Assembly (NCBI RefSeq): GCF_000058485.1
Contig: NC_008278.1
Span: 1,420,962 to 1,484,961, forward strand
Length of the DNA: 64,000 nucleotides
Direction: 5' to 3'
DNA from: Frankia alni ACN14a
GTDB lineage: Bacteria > Actinomycetota > Actinomycetes > Frankiales > Frankiaceae
The notes under the pieces were generated by a model. It was given only the letters and a program-made list of their open reading frames with translations, searched no databases and had not been told where the DNA came from. Below, piece after piece: positions 17,206 to 26,859 of this stretch (position 1 is the first letter of the stretch; every line of letters starts with the position of its first letter). Position numbers and translations under genes: made by a program.

Positions 17206-18432
17206 ATGCTTCGTCGAGGACGGCTGGGGACGGGGGCGGTGGCGCTGGCCGCCGCCGGCATCGTGGCCCTGCCGGCAGCGGCCACAGCGGCCCCCGCACG
17301 GGGGACGCCCTCCAGGCAGCACCTAGCCGTCGCGGGGTCCGGCACCGAATGGTCCTGGGGTTACAACGGCCTCGGGCAGCTGGGCAACGGCACGATCACC
17401 AACAGCGCGGTGCCGGTCCGGGTCAGCGGCCTGACCGGCCTGACCGACGTGGTCGGCGTCGCCGCGGGCAGGTACGCCGCGTACGCGGTGCGCCGGGACG
17501 GCACCGCCTGGTCCTGGGGTTACAACGCCTACGGGCAGTTGGGCAATGGCAGGATCACGAACAGCACGGTGCCCGTCCGGGTCAGCGGCCTGACCCGGGT
17601 CGTCGCCCTCGCCGGCGGCGCCGTCAACGGGTATGCGCTGCGCCAGGACGGCACCGTCTGGGCCTGGGGCTACAACAACTACGGGCAGCTGGGCAACGGC
17701 ACGATCACCAACAGCCGGGTACCCGTCCGGGTCCTCGGCCTGTCCCGGGTCGTCGCCATCGCCGGCGGGGGCACGACCGCGTACGCGGTGCGCCAGGACG
17801 GCACCGTCTGGGCCTGGGGTGACAACGACGAGGGGCAGCTCGGCAACGGCACCACCGCCAACAGCCCGTTCCCCGTTCGGGTCACCGGCCTCAGCGCAGT
17901 GATCGCGATCGCCGGCGGCCAGGAGACCGGGTACGCGCTGCGCCGGGACGGCACCGTCTGGGCCTGGGGCGCGAACGACGAAGGGCAGCTGGGCAACGGT
18001 ACCACCGTGTCCAGCACGGTACCGGTCGCGATCCGCAACCTCACCGGGGTGACCGCCATCGCCGCCAGCAGCGAGGGTAACAGCGGGTACGCGCTGCGCG
18101 GGGACGGCACCGCCTGGGCCTGGGGCCTCAACAACACCGGGCAGCTTGGCAACGGCACCGACGACACCTCCCTGGTACCCGTCCAGGTCAGCGGCAGCAC
18201 CGGCCTCGTCGGGGTCACCGCGATCTCCGCGGGCAGCTTCAGCGGGTACGCGCTGCGCCGGGACGGCACCGTGTGGGCCTGGGGTAGCAACTTCTTCGGG
18301 CAGCTCGGCAACGGCACCACCACTCCCGCCTTCAGCCTGCGTCCCGTCCAGGTCAGCGGCATCGCCCGGGCCGACGCCATCGCCGGTGGTGGCTTCAGCG
18401 GGTACACGCTCGTCAACACCTCGATCAGATGA
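17206..18432 (+). CDS. Secreted seven-bladed RCC1-repeat protein
   Basis: 408 residues. A signal peptide (MLRRGRLGTGAVALAAAGIV, cleavage near ATAAPA at ~28) precedes seven RCC1-type repeats of ~50 residues with the core W(S/A)WGxNxxGQLGNG (for example DGTVWAWGYNNYGQLGNG). Seven blades make one closed beta-propeller. RCC1 propellers are best known for protein-protein interactions, and secreted bacterial versions are generally of unknown function. The repeats are also highly similar as DNA (period ~150 bp), consistent with amplification or gene conversion. A strong hairpin follows the gene. Confidence 0.88.
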   Translation: MLRRGRLGTGAVALAAAGIVALPAAATAAPARGTPSRQHLAVAGSGTEWSWGYNGLGQLGNGTITNSAVPVRVSGLTGLTDVVGVAAGRYAAYAVRRDGTAWSWGYNAYGQLGNGRITNSTVPVRVSGLTRVVALAGGAVNGYALRQDGTVWAWGYNNYGQLGNGTITNSRVPVRVLGLSRVVAIAGGGTTAYAVRQDGTVWAWGDNDEGQLGNGTTANSPFPVRVTGLSAVIAIAGGQETGYALRRDGTVWAWGANDEGQLGNGTTVSSTVPVAIRNLTGVTAIAASSEGNSGYALRGDGTAWAWGLNNTGQLGNGTDDTSLVPVQVSGSTGLVGVTAISAGSFSGYALRRDGTVWAWGSNFFGQLGNGTTTPAFSLRPVQVSGIARADAIAGGGFSGYTLVNTSIR

Positions 18433-18573
18433 CCGGGGCCGACCGCCAGATCACGGACCCGACCGCCCTGGCCCCCTTCGTGGGAACGGACCGCGGACTG
18501 CAGCCACCGCCACCCACGACGACGCCACAGAACCTGATCGACGACGGGCGGGGAACCTGACCCCGCCCGATCC

Positions 18574-18614
18574 CCGCGGCCCCGGCTCGGCATCCTCGCC
18601 GGCCGGGGCCGCGG
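18574..18614 (+). terminator. Perfect 12-bp stem downstream of the RCC1 gene
   Basis: CCGCGGCCCCGG (18574-18585) and CCGGGGCCGCGG (18603-18614) are exact reverse complements separated by 17 nt. The position after the RCC1 gene suggests a terminator, though there is no T run. Confidence 0.5.
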
Positions 18615-18629
18615 CACGTCCCCATCCGC

Positions 18630-18707
18630 GGCGTCACCAACGTCGCGGCGTCACCAACGTCGCGGCGTCACCAACGTCGCGGCGTCACCAGCGTCTGGCG
18701 TCACCGC
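18630..18707. repeat. 17-bp tandem repeat (~4.6 copies)
   Basis: Three identical copies of GGCGTCACCAACGTCGC at 18630-18680 are followed by a diverged copy (18681-18696) and a partial one. It is non-coding and has no obvious inverted symmetry. Confidence 0.8.
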
Positions 18708-18865
18708 GGCGAGCCGGGCCGGCACGGCGGGCACGCCTGCGGGAACGTGTCCTCACCCGTCGGGCGTTGCGGTGGGTGCGTGCCGCAGGGCCGCCCGAGC
18801 CGTGACCGCTCGCCGCTCCCCACCCCTGGCCCCGCCGAGACCAAGACCCACTGGGAGGACTCACG

Positions 18866-19177
18866 ATGATCCCCGCCCACGGCTACACCGCCTTGTTCAG
18901 GCCCAACTCCGAAGGCGGCGACAAGAACATCGTGGGCGGGCTGCCCGCCAGCACGCGTGACGGGGAGAAGCTCGTCTGCCAGGTGCCGGTCGTCGCCTGG
19001 GGCAACAACGGCGAGGCCCTGGTTGCGGACATGGCAGACGGCTGCCTACGCAGTGTTCGGGGTGCCGAGGGGTTCATCCGCCTCACCCGGGCTGCGAGCG
19101 AGACCCGGGCTGCGAGCGAGACCCGGGCCACGAGCGAGGCGGTCGGCCTCGGCGACGAACCCCGGTTGCTCGCCTGA
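18866..19177 (+). CDS. Small hypothetical protein with repeat tail
   Basis: 103 residues; ATG with GGGAGG 8 nt upstream. The N-terminal ~70 residues look like a folded domain (GYTALFRPNSEGGDKNIVGG, LVCQVPVVAWGNNGEALVAD, VRGAEGFIRL). The tail is a tandem repeat AASETRAASETRATSE from an 18-bp DNA repeat at ~19088-19138. I do not recognise the family. No membrane segment or signal peptide. Confidence 0.6.
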   Translation: MIPAHGYTALFRPNSEGGDKNIVGGLPASTRDGEKLVCQVPVVAWGNNGEALVADMADGCLRSVRGAEGFIRLTRAASETRAASETRATSEAVGLGDEPRLLA

Positions 19178-19458
19178 TCGCCGACTGCGGTGAGTGGTGA
19201 TTTGACGAGATCCACGCCGGAGCCAGAGTCGGAGTTGAGTCGCCTTTCACAGTCGCAGGTGCCTGGAAGTTCGGCCGAATGCCTCCTCCGCGCCACCTGG
19301 CGGCGCCATAATTCCGGATAGACGGTTCTGGCCCGCCTGCTTTCGACGGCGCATGGGCTGGTCTCCGGTGTACTTCGGCTCGCCCTACCGCAACGTCGTC
19401 TTCGCCATGTAGGCACGTCAGTCGGCGGACTCCGCCCCCTCCCTGCACCGAGGCCATC

Positions 19459-20475
19459 ATGTGTCAGCTCTGTCCCGCCGGCGTGCCCAGACCCGATTTT
19501 GGGATCCGCATTCCCGAGCGGCTGCATCCCGCGGCCGACCGCATCGGCGAAAACCTTCTGTCCTGGGCCGCCGAGTTCGGCCTGGCCACCGATGCCGCCG
19601 CGCGCGCCCGGTTGGACGCCGCCGGATTCCATCTCGCGGCCGCCCGGAGCCTGCCCGACGCCCGGCAGGACGACGTCGAGCTCTTCGCCCAGTGGGTGGT
19701 GTGGCTGTTCCACCTCGATGACGAGCAGGACGAAGGGCCCATGGGCCGCGACGCCGCGATCGTGCGTGAGACCTATGCGTCGATCACCTCGATCGTCGAG
19801 GGTCAACCCGCGCCCGCCACCGCGCCTCCCTCGGTGACCGCCCTGGCCGACCTGTGGCCCCGCACCGCCCGGGGAATGTCCGCACCGTGGCGCCGCCGCA
19901 TCCTCCAGCACATCCACGACCACCGCGACGCCTTCCTCACCCAGATCGCCCACCGGCAGGGCGGCACGGTGGCGACCCCGGAGGAATACCCGGCGTTGCG
20001 CCGGAACGACAACGCCATGTTCATGTACGACCTGGTGGAAGTCGTCTACCGGACGGAAATCCCCCCGGACCTCGCCGCCACGGAGAGCTGGACCGAGCTG
20101 TGCGCGGCGTCGAGTGACATCATTGCCTGGACCAACGACGTGGTGTCCCTGCCGCGGGAAGCCGCCCTCGGCGAGACCACCAATTACGTCATCGTGCTCC
20201 AGCGCGCCACGGGGTGCGACGAACTCACCGCGCTCGAACAGGTACAGGCGCAGATAACCCGACGGCTGCGCGCTCTCGACGACGCCGAACGCGCCTTCCA
20301 CACCGAGCGCGCCCTTGCCGCCTCACGTGCCCTTCCCGCCGACACGCGGAGCCCGGCGGCCACGGCACACCTCGACCAGCGTGACCCGGATCGGCTGGCC
20401 CCGGTCGTCCGCGCCGTCCGCGACATGCCGGGCGCCCACCTGGCCTGGATGTTCACCTCCGGCCGCCACCGGTAG
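19459..20475 (+). CDS. Class I terpene cyclase (bacterial terpene synthase family 2)
   Basis: 338 residues, all-alpha. The aspartate-rich metal-binding motif is DDEQDE at 87-92 (context WLFHLDDEQDE). The NSE triad is NDVVSLPRE with N226, S230 and E234. A conserved RY-type pair is not clearly present at the C-terminus. Such enzymes ionise a prenyl diphosphate (usually farnesyl or geranylgeranyl diphosphate) and cyclise the carbocation. Length and single domain exclude geosmin synthase, which has two domains; no methyltransferase for 2-methylisoborneol is nearby, and no prenyl synthase or P450 is adjacent, so the product is unknown. Confidence 0.88.
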   Translation: MCQLCPAGVPRPDFGIRIPERLHPAADRIGENLLSWAAEFGLATDAAARARLDAAGFHLAAARSLPDARQDDVELFAQWVVWLFHLDDEQDEGPMGRDAAIVRETYASITSIVEGQPAPATAPPSVTALADLWPRTARGMSAPWRRRILQHIHDHRDAFLTQIAHRQGGTVATPEEYPALRRNDNAMFMYDLVEVVYRTEIPPDLAATESWTELCAASSDIIAWTNDVVSLPREAALGETTNYVIVLQRATGCDELTALEQVQAQITRRLRALDDAERAFHTERALAASRALPADTRSPAATAHLDQRDPDRLAPVVRAVRDMPGAHLAWMFTSGRHR

Positions 20476-20490
20476 GGGCCCGCGCAACCG

Positions 20491-22659
20491 TCATCCAGGG
20501 ATGATCGTGATGCGGTGGCGACCCGGCTGCGCGATGTACACGGTCCCGTCCGGCCCGACGGCCACCTGGCGCGGATCGGCCACCACCACCGGTCCGGACC
20601 TGCTGGCGACCACGCGCAGGGTGCTGTCGCCCTGCAGGGCGAGTACCTGGTTGTTCGCAGAATCGGCAACGTAGACGATGCCGTCGGGGCCGACGGCCAG
20701 GCTGGTCGGCGCGCCGATATCCGTGGCGCGCGCCGGCCCGCCAGCCGTCGCCGGGCGACCCCCGTAGGCGGTGCCGGCGATGGTCTCGATCCGTCCGGCG
20801 GCGTCGACCCGCCGGACGCGGCGGTGCTCCTGGTCCGCGACGAGCAGTCGGCCCTGGGCGTCGACGGCGACCGCCTGCGGGCCCCTCAGCGAGGCGTGGA
20901 TCGCCAGACCTCCGTCCCCGGAGTGCCCAGGGGTGCCGGAGCCGGCGACGACCCGGGCCGTGCCGTCCGGGTCGAGCCGCCAGACCCGGTGGTTGCCGGT
21001 ATCGGCGAGATGGATGACACCGTCCCCGTCCACCGTCACCGACCTCGGGCGACGCAGACCGGACACGACGGTCACGGTCTCGATCCGGCCCTCGGGTGAG
21101 ACCCGGCAGAGCCGATCGTTGAGGCTGTCGGTGATGAGCAGGGACCCGTCCGGCCCCACGGCGATGCCGGCGGGACTGTCCAGTTCGGCGTCGGACGCGG
21201 GGCCGCCGTCGCCGGTGCGGCCAGCCTTCCCGGTGCCGGCGACGACGCTCAGGCCCCCGCCTCGGCCGTGGGGAGGCACGCCGGTAGGGGCCAGGTCGAG
21301 GAGGAACTCCGGGTCGACCCTGCTGATGCGGTGCAGGAGCGGCTGGGAGACGATCAGCGCCCTGTCCGGGGCCACGGCCACGCCGAACGGGCTGTCGATC
21401 CGGTAGTCGACCGGCCGCCCGGCCGATCGGGCGGCCGGCTTCCGCGTCGACCTGCGTCGGCTCGGCCACCATCCGCGCGTGCCGCCGGCCGGGGGGGTTC
21501 CGCGTCCGGGCGGCGAGTCCGCCACCGGGGCGGGGGGAGCCAAATCGGTGGGGGACGGTGCGCGGACAGTGGCTGGTGCCTGCGCCGCTGCGGGGACGTC
21601 GTCTGCCGGCGTACCCGACTCCGGGGGGCTGTCTGTCGCCGTGTACCCGACCGTCTCGACGGCGTCCGGGACGGCGGGCCGGCGCGGCGCGGTGGGCCGG
21701 CCCTGCGGTACCGACGGCGGGGCGGTGGCTGTCCGGCCACCACGACCTGCCGACGCGCGGATCTCGTCGGGAAGATGGAGAGGGATGGTGCAGCCCTGTA
21801 ACCAGCCTGGTCCGAACACGCGGGTCGTGGCGGTGACGAGGTCGTTCGCGAAGTCCGCGGCCGTGGGAGGCCGGCGGGCCGGATCGGCGTCGAGGGCTCG
21901 CATCACGACCGAGGCGATCGCGGGCGGGGTGGGGGCGCCCAACGGCGGCGGCGGTTCGTGCAGGTGCCGTTGGGTGAGGTAGGTGGCGATGCCCCGGCCG
22001 GAGTACGGGGTGCGGCCCGAGAGCAGCTCGTAGAGAACGATGCCGAGGGAGTACAGGTCGGTCGCCGGCCGCAGGGCCGTGCCGGTGAACTGTTCCGGAG
22101 CCATGTAGGCGGGGGTGCCGATCACGGTGTTCGTGGGGTTGCCGCTGAAGGCCACGATCTTGGCGATGCCGAAGTCGGAGACCTTCGGGGTTCCGTCGCC
22201 GGCGAACAGGACGTTCTCCGGCTTGATGTCGCGGTGGATCACCTGTTGGCGGTGCGCCAGGTCGAGCGCGGCGGCGACGGCGAGCCCGATGCCGACCGCG
22301 GTCACGACCGTCGGTCGGTGCCGTACCCACCGGCGCAGCGTCCCCCCGCCACAGTACTCCATGATGATCATGGAAAGATCGTCGCGTTCGACGAAGTCAT
22401 GCACCCGCACGATGTGGGGGTGGGCAAGGCGTTCCAGCAGGCGCGCCTCGGCGGCGAAGGTGTCGCGGGCCGCAGCCGCGCCGTCCGCTCCCGGGAGCAG
22501 GATCTTGATGGCCACCGGTCGGTCCAGGCGCAGGTGCTGGCCGGCGAAGACGAGCCCGAACCCGCCGCCGGCGATGAGCCGGGTGACCGTGTAGCCGGGG
22601 AGAGCCGCCTCCAGATTCGCGCGGTCGAGGTTCACGCGGCCGGCCCGACACGCCGGCAC
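20491..22659 (-). CDS. Ser/Thr protein kinase with C-terminal NHL-repeat propeller
   Basis: 722 residues. The kinase domain spans ~20-280: Gly loop IAGGGFGLVF, AIKILLPG lysine, catalytic HRDIKPENVLF, DFGIAK and activation/peptide-binding segment GTPAYMAPEQF. A Pro/Ala-rich linker (~290-430) without an evident membrane helix joins it to five or so NHL-type repeats (SPFGVAVAPD, SPAGIAVGPDGSLLITD, RPRSVTVDGDGVIHLADTGNHRVW, GPQAVAVDAQGRLLVAD, APTSLAVGPDGIVYVAD). The absence of a membrane segment suggests a cytoplasmic propeller that senses or binds partners. A GTG at codon 9 could be the true start. The gene lies 147 bp downstream of the STAND-WD40 gene in the same direction, so the two may be cotranscribed. 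Confidence 0.85.
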   Translation of the reverse strand: MPACRAGRVNLDRANLEAALPGYTVTRLIAGGGFGLVFAGQHLRLDRPVAIKILLPGADGAAAARDTFAAEARLLERLAHPHIVRVHDFVERDDLSMIIMEYCGGGTLRRWVRHRPTVVTAVGIGLAVAAALDLAHRQQVIHRDIKPENVLFAGDGTPKVSDFGIAKIVAFSGNPTNTVIGTPAYMAPEQFTGTALRPATDLYSLGIVLYELLSGRTPYSGRGIATYLTQRHLHEPPPPLGAPTPPAIASVVMRALDADPARRPPTAADFANDLVTATTRVFGPGWLQGCTIPLHLPDEIRASAGRGGRTATAPPSVPQGRPTAPRRPAVPDAVETVGYTATDSPPESGTPADDVPAAAQAPATVRAPSPTDLAPPAPVADSPPGRGTPPAGGTRGWWPSRRRSTRKPAARSAGRPVDYRIDSPFGVAVAPDRALIVSQPLLHRISRVDPEFLLDLAPTGVPPHGRGGGLSVVAGTGKAGRTGDGGPASDAELDSPAGIAVGPDGSLLITDSLNDRLCRVSPEGRIETVTVVSGLRRPRSVTVDGDGVIHLADTGNHRVWRLDPDGTARVVAGSGTPGHSGDGGLAIHASLRGPQAVAVDAQGRLLVADQEHRRVRRVDAAGRIETIAGTAYGGRPATAGGPARATDIGAPTSLAVGPDGIVYVADSANNQVLALQGDSTLRVVASRSGPVVVADPRQVAVGPDGTVYIAQPGRHRITIIPG

Positions 22660-22806
22660 CGCCGTCCGTGTGCCCGCCGCCCGCCCGCCCTCCGCCGGCC
22701 GGTGCCTAGACCGTGCGTCCCCCGTTCGCGCCGGTCCGAAGGGGACGGCGCGATCGGCGCGAACAGGGGAATTTTCGCGAAAGGCTGGATTGTCGCAAAG
22801 GCCAGG

Positions 22807-25800
22807 TCAGTCACACGGCGGATCGTAGGCCTGGTCTGGCAGGAAGCGTGCCCACTCCGCCCTGGTGATGCCGACTCCCGCCTGGGTGCAGACGCGTTGC
22901 GCGACCCGCTTCACGTCCAGGTCCCACAGCGTCGCGGGCTGGGAGAACACCGTGCCGATCAGGGTCGACCCGTCCCGGGAGAAGTCGATCGTTCCGATCC
23001 CGGTGTCGGTTCCGCCGGAGCGGCTCAACCGTTCGACCAGCTTCGGATGCGCCAGGCGCTGGACGTCCCAGACCCGCACCGAGTTGTCCAGGCTGCCGGT
23101 CACCAACGTGCGGCCGTCGGGGCTGAACGTGACGGTGTTCACCTGACTGACGTGGCCGGACAGCGAGGTGATCAGCGCCGGTCGGGACGGGTCGGCGACG
23201 TTCCACAGGGTGGCGTGGGGGCCGCCACCGCCGACCGCGAGAGTTCGGCCGTCCGGGGAGAACGCAGCGCGCAGCGCCTCGCCGGGGAAGTCCGGCAACG
23301 TCGCTTGGGGGACGATCCGGCGCGGGTCGCGGACGTCCCACAGTCGCACACTGCGATCGGCGACGGACACCATGATCCGGCCGTCCTGGCTGAACTTGAT
23401 GTCACGGACGTTGTCGCGGTGGGCGGTGACGGCGGCGAGCCTGGCCGGATGCCGCGGGTCGCGCACGTCCCAGGTCTGCAGCTCGGTGGAGAAGCTCGAC
23501 GCTGGTGGCGCGCCCAAGCCGCCGAGGACGAGGGTTCGGCCGTCCGGGCTGAAGCGGAGCGTGAACACCCCGCCGACCGGTCCGGCAAAGGTGCTGATCA
23601 TGGATGGTCGCCGCGGGTCGGTGATGTCGTAGAGGCAGACCCGCTTGGCCGTCCCGACGGCCAGCAACTGACCGTCGGGACGGAACGCCGCGCCGTTCGT
23701 GACGTCGCCGTCGTCGGCCAGATCGTCGGTGATGGCCGACAGTGACGCGGGATGGTACGGGTCGGCGATGTTCCAGAGTTCCGCCGCCCGGTAGGACACC
23801 GTGACGACGTCACCGGTGCGCGGGTTGACCTCGGACGACTGCTGCTCGCCGTGGCGGCCGATGAGCGCGGGCCCAGGGATCTCCCAGACGCGCAGGGCGC
23901 CGTCGGCGGATCCGCTGGCGAGATGGCGCCCGTCGGGGCTGAAGGCGACGGTCCAGGTCACCGCGCCCTCGTCGAGGAAGGTGAGGGGCCTCTCCCCGTC
24001 CGAGGTATCGGTGAATGCGGTGCTGGACGTGGTGGCGGCCGGGTCGTACAGCGGGACGCCGTCGAACAGGTTGCCGCCGGCGGCGACCAGACCGCCCCTC
24101 GGGGCAACGGCGAGCGTGGTCATCGGGTCGTTGCCGACGCCCAGGGTCGCGGTGTGGGTCAGGTGCAGCAGGTTCGGCCCGCTGAACACCCGGATGCGGC
24201 CCGCGGCACCGGCGGTGTAGACGCTGTGGCCGTCGGGACCGAACGCCACGGCCCGGATCGCGCCGACCCTGGGCGACGTGGGGTCGCCGGCGGGGGCGTT
24301 GAGCAGGCCGACCGGGCCGATGCGCAACCCGGGGCCCACCCACCACAGCACCGCGGAGGCGGCATCGTCGCCGGCGGCGAGAAAGGTGCCGTCCGGGCTG
24401 AAGGCGAGGGCGTCGATCGGCCCCCGGTGCAGGGGTTCCCGATTGTTGATCAGTAGCGCACCCTGCAGGGTCGGTCGGGCCGGGTCGGAGACGTCGTAGA
24501 TCCGCGCCGAGTTGCCGTAACCGCCGACGGCGAGCCGGTCCGCGGCGGGGCTGAACGCCAACCCGTACACATCCCCGGTGGCCTCCGGCAGGGTCGCCAG
24601 AAGGCGGGGACGGCTTGGTGTCGAGACGTCCCAGATCTTGGCGGTCCGGTCGCCGCTGCCGGTGGCGAGCAGGGTCGAGTCGCGGCTGAAAGCCACCGAC
24701 TTCACCGCCCGCGTGTGGCCGCCGTCGCGCGGGCCCGGCAGGACGGCGAGCGGCGTCGACCTGCGCGGATCGGCCGCGTCCCAGATGGCCGTGGCCCAGT
24801 CGTCACTGCCCGTCGCGATCAGTTTCCCGTTCGGGCTGTAGGTCACCGCCCCCACGGCGTTGCGGTGGAACAGGTAGCGGGTCGGCACTCCGGAACCGCC
24901 GTTGAACGACGACAGCACGCTGCCCCGTGCCTCCGGCGTGTCGGCCTTCCGGTAGGCGACCAGGCTGAGCTGCGCCGCGATCGCCGGATTCGGCCCTCGG
25001 ACAAGGTCGGCCTGGTTCGCGATCCGCTGGGACAACGCGCGGTCGCGGGCGGCCGCCGCCGTGCGGCCCTGCCGGTAGGCGAGCCCTGCCAGCGACGCCG
25101 CCACCAGCGCGAGGACGGTCGTGACGGCGACGAGTCGCCGCAGCCGACGGGTCCGCCGGACCGCCGCCTGCTGCGCGGCGAGATCGACGCGCAGGCTCTC
25201 GTCGTAGAAGGCCCGGGCGACCGGGGAGAGGGGCGCCTGGTCCGGTTGCGACTCCACCCATTCCCGGGCCGCCGCCAACCGGGTCCCACCGAACAGGTAC
25301 GACGGATCGCGCGCGCCGCGATCCCACGTCTCGGCAGCGTCGCCGAGCTGCTGCAACGCGATCGCGGCGGCCCGGTCGACGTCCATCCACTCCCGCAGCC
25401 GCGGCCACGATCGCAGCAGGGCCTCGTGCGCGATCTGCAGGCTGTCGCCGTCGCCTTCGGTGTCGGCTTCGACGAGCCTGGCCGCGACCAGCGCGTCGAG
25501 CACGGCCTCGGCTTCGCGCGCGGGCACCGCGGCGAGCAGGTCCGCCCGTCGCACCCGCCGCCTGCTGTCCTGCTCACCCTCGCCCAGGCGGACCATCCGC
25601 ATGAGCAGCGGACGGGCAGCCTGCTGCGCGCCGGCCGCCAACCCCGTGTAGGCGCCCTCGGCCGTCTGCGCGATCGCGCCGGTCAGGCCACCGATCCGCA
25701 GATAGGCCCCCACCGTCAGCGGCGACGAGTTCCCGCCGAGCGACGATTCCCGAGCGAACCAGGTCGAGCGCAGGGCGTGGGCGAGCAACGGCAGCGAGCC

Positions 25801-26859
25801 GGGATCGGCCACGACTCCCGCCCCGCTCACGGCGCCCTGGGCAGGGGCCGCCGTCGCCGCTCCCAGGTCGCGCAGCAGCAACTCGACCAGACCGGGTTCC
25901 ACGTCGACGCCCACCGTCCGCGCCGGTTTGACGACGATGTCGCGGATCTCCCCGGCCGTCATCGGGCCGACCACCACCTGGCCGGTCTGGAGCGCCTCGA
26001 CCAGCTCTGGGTAGGCCGCGCAGCGGGCATAGAAATCGGCCCGCAGACCGAGGACGACCGCGGCCGCCGGACCCCGGTCGTTGCGGGCTGCCGCCGCCGC
26101 GCACAGAGCCCGGACGAAGGTCTCCCGTTCGGAAGGATCGTCGCAGCTGGTGAAGATCTCCTCGAACTGGTCGACGGCGATCACCACCCCTCCGCCGGGG
26201 TGGGACGCGAGGATCTCGGTGAGCCGCTGGGGGAGCTCGGCGTCCGTACCCGACACCGCCGCCGCGATCCCGACCCCCGCGATCTGATCGAGCAGGCTTC
26301 GCACGGGATGCTCACCCGGTGTCATCAGCACCTGTGGCCACGTGTCCGACCCTGGGACCGCCCCGCGGGCCAGCACCGGCAGCAGACCCGCGCGCAACAG
26401 CGACGACTTTCCCGATCCGGATGCTCCCACCAGGACCAGCGGACCGCCCGCGGTCAGCCGCGTCCGCACCTGGACGACCAGGTCGATGACCATTCGCTCC
26501 CGGCCGAAAAACCACCGCTCGCTGGCGGCGTCGAACCCGGCGAGGCCCGGATAGGGGCAGCCGGTGCCCCCGGCCGGATCGTCGATGCCACCGGGGGCGG
26601 GAGGCTCGCGCGAGGAGTCCGGACCGGCTCGGCCCGGCGGCGGGACGGGCGATACAACCCGGGGGGGCGGCGGTGAGGCCGCGGGACCGTCGAGGACGCG
26701 GGTGGGTACCGGCTCCGGATCGACGGGCGCCGACCCGCGCGTCTCGCCGGGCTGCGCGGGAACCGCGGGGATCGCGGGAACCGCGGGGACGACGCCCCGC
26801 GCCTGCCCGGACTCCTCGCCGCTCGACCGGTCAGGGCCAGAGGGTGTGGCTGATGACAC
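22807..26859 (-). CDS. nSTAND1 NTPase with transmembrane segment and WD40 propellers
   Basis: 1350 residues. A Pro-rich N-terminus (~1-95) is followed by the nSTAND1 entry CPYPGLAGFDAASERWFFGRE, Walker A VGASGSGKSSLLRAG near 145, Walker B GVVIAVDQFEEIF near 220 and the helical region containing LRIGGLTGAIAQTAEGAY and IAHEALLRSWPRLREW. One membrane helix (LVAVTTVLALVAASLAGLAY, ~580) precedes about 14 WD40-type repeats (for example VNTVTFSPDGRTLVTGSLDNSVRVWD), enough for two propellers. Proteins of this design are common in actinomycetes and are thought to be signal-gated NTPases, some in biological conflict. No effector domain is visible at the N-terminus. Confidence 0.88.
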   Translation of the reverse strand: MSSATPSGPDRSSGEESGQARGVVPAVPAIPAVPAQPGETRGSAPVDPEPVPTRVLDGPAASPPPPRVVSPVPPPGRAGPDSSREPPAPGGIDDPAGGTGCPYPGLAGFDAASERWFFGRERMVIDLVVQVRTRLTAGGPLVLVGASGSGKSSLLRAGLLPVLARGAVPGSDTWPQVLMTPGEHPVRSLLDQIAGVGIAAAVSGTDAELPQRLTEILASHPGGGVVIAVDQFEEIFTSCDDPSERETFVRALCAAAAARNDRGPAAAVVLGLRADFYARCAAYPELVEALQTGQVVVGPMTAGEIRDIVVKPARTVGVDVEPGLVELLLRDLGAATAAPAQGAVSGAGVVADPGSLPLLAHALRSTWFARESSLGGNSSPLTVGAYLRIGGLTGAIAQTAEGAYTGLAAGAQQAARPLLMRMVRLGEGEQDSRRRVRRADLLAAVPAREAEAVLDALVAARLVEADTEGDGDSLQIAHEALLRSWPRLREWMDVDRAAAIALQQLGDAAETWDRGARDPSYLFGGTRLAAAREWVESQPDQAPLSPVARAFYDESLRVDLAAQQAAVRRTRRLRRLVAVTTVLALVAASLAGLAYRQGRTAAAARDRALSQRIANQADLVRGPNPAIAAQLSLVAYRKADTPEARGSVLSSFNGGSGVPTRYLFHRNAVGAVTYSPNGKLIATGSDDWATAIWDAADPRRSTPLAVLPGPRDGGHTRAVKSVAFSRDSTLLATGSGDRTAKIWDVSTPSRPRLLATLPEATGDVYGLAFSPAADRLAVGGYGNSARIYDVSDPARPTLQGALLINNREPLHRGPIDALAFSPDGTFLAAGDDAASAVLWWVGPGLRIGPVGLLNAPAGDPTSPRVGAIRAVAFGPDGHSVYTAGAAGRIRVFSGPNLLHLTHTATLGVGNDPMTTLAVAPRGGLVAAGGNLFDGVPLYDPAATTSSTAFTDTSDGERPLTFLDEGAVTWTVAFSPDGRHLASGSADGALRVWEIPGPALIGRHGEQQSSEVNPRTGDVVTVSYRAAELWNIADPYHPASLSAITDDLADDGDVTNGAAFRPDGQLLAVGTAKRVCLYDITDPRRPSMISTFAGPVGGVFTLRFSPDGRTLVLGGLGAPPASSFSTELQTWDVRDPRHPARLAAVTAHRDNVRDIKFSQDGRIMVSVADRSVRLWDVRDPRRIVPQATLPDFPGEALRAAFSPDGRTLAVGGGGPHATLWNVADPSRPALITSLSGHVSQVNTVTFSPDGRTLVTGSLDNSVRVWDVQRLAHPKLVERLSRSGGTDTGIGTIDFSRDGSTLIGTVFSQPATLWDLDVKRVAQRVCTQAGVGITRAEWARFLPDQAYDPPCD

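Larger units (their letters stand above)
18433..18865. other. Repeat-rich intergenic region
   Basis: 433 bp without a supported gene; it contains a 12-bp-stem hairpin and a 17-bp tandem repeat listed separately, and ends in a strong GGGAGG ribosome site for the next gene. Confidence 0.5.

Noticed and set aside
24715-26676. Plus-strand open frame of ~653 codons
   Set aside because: Antisense to the STAND-WD40 gene.
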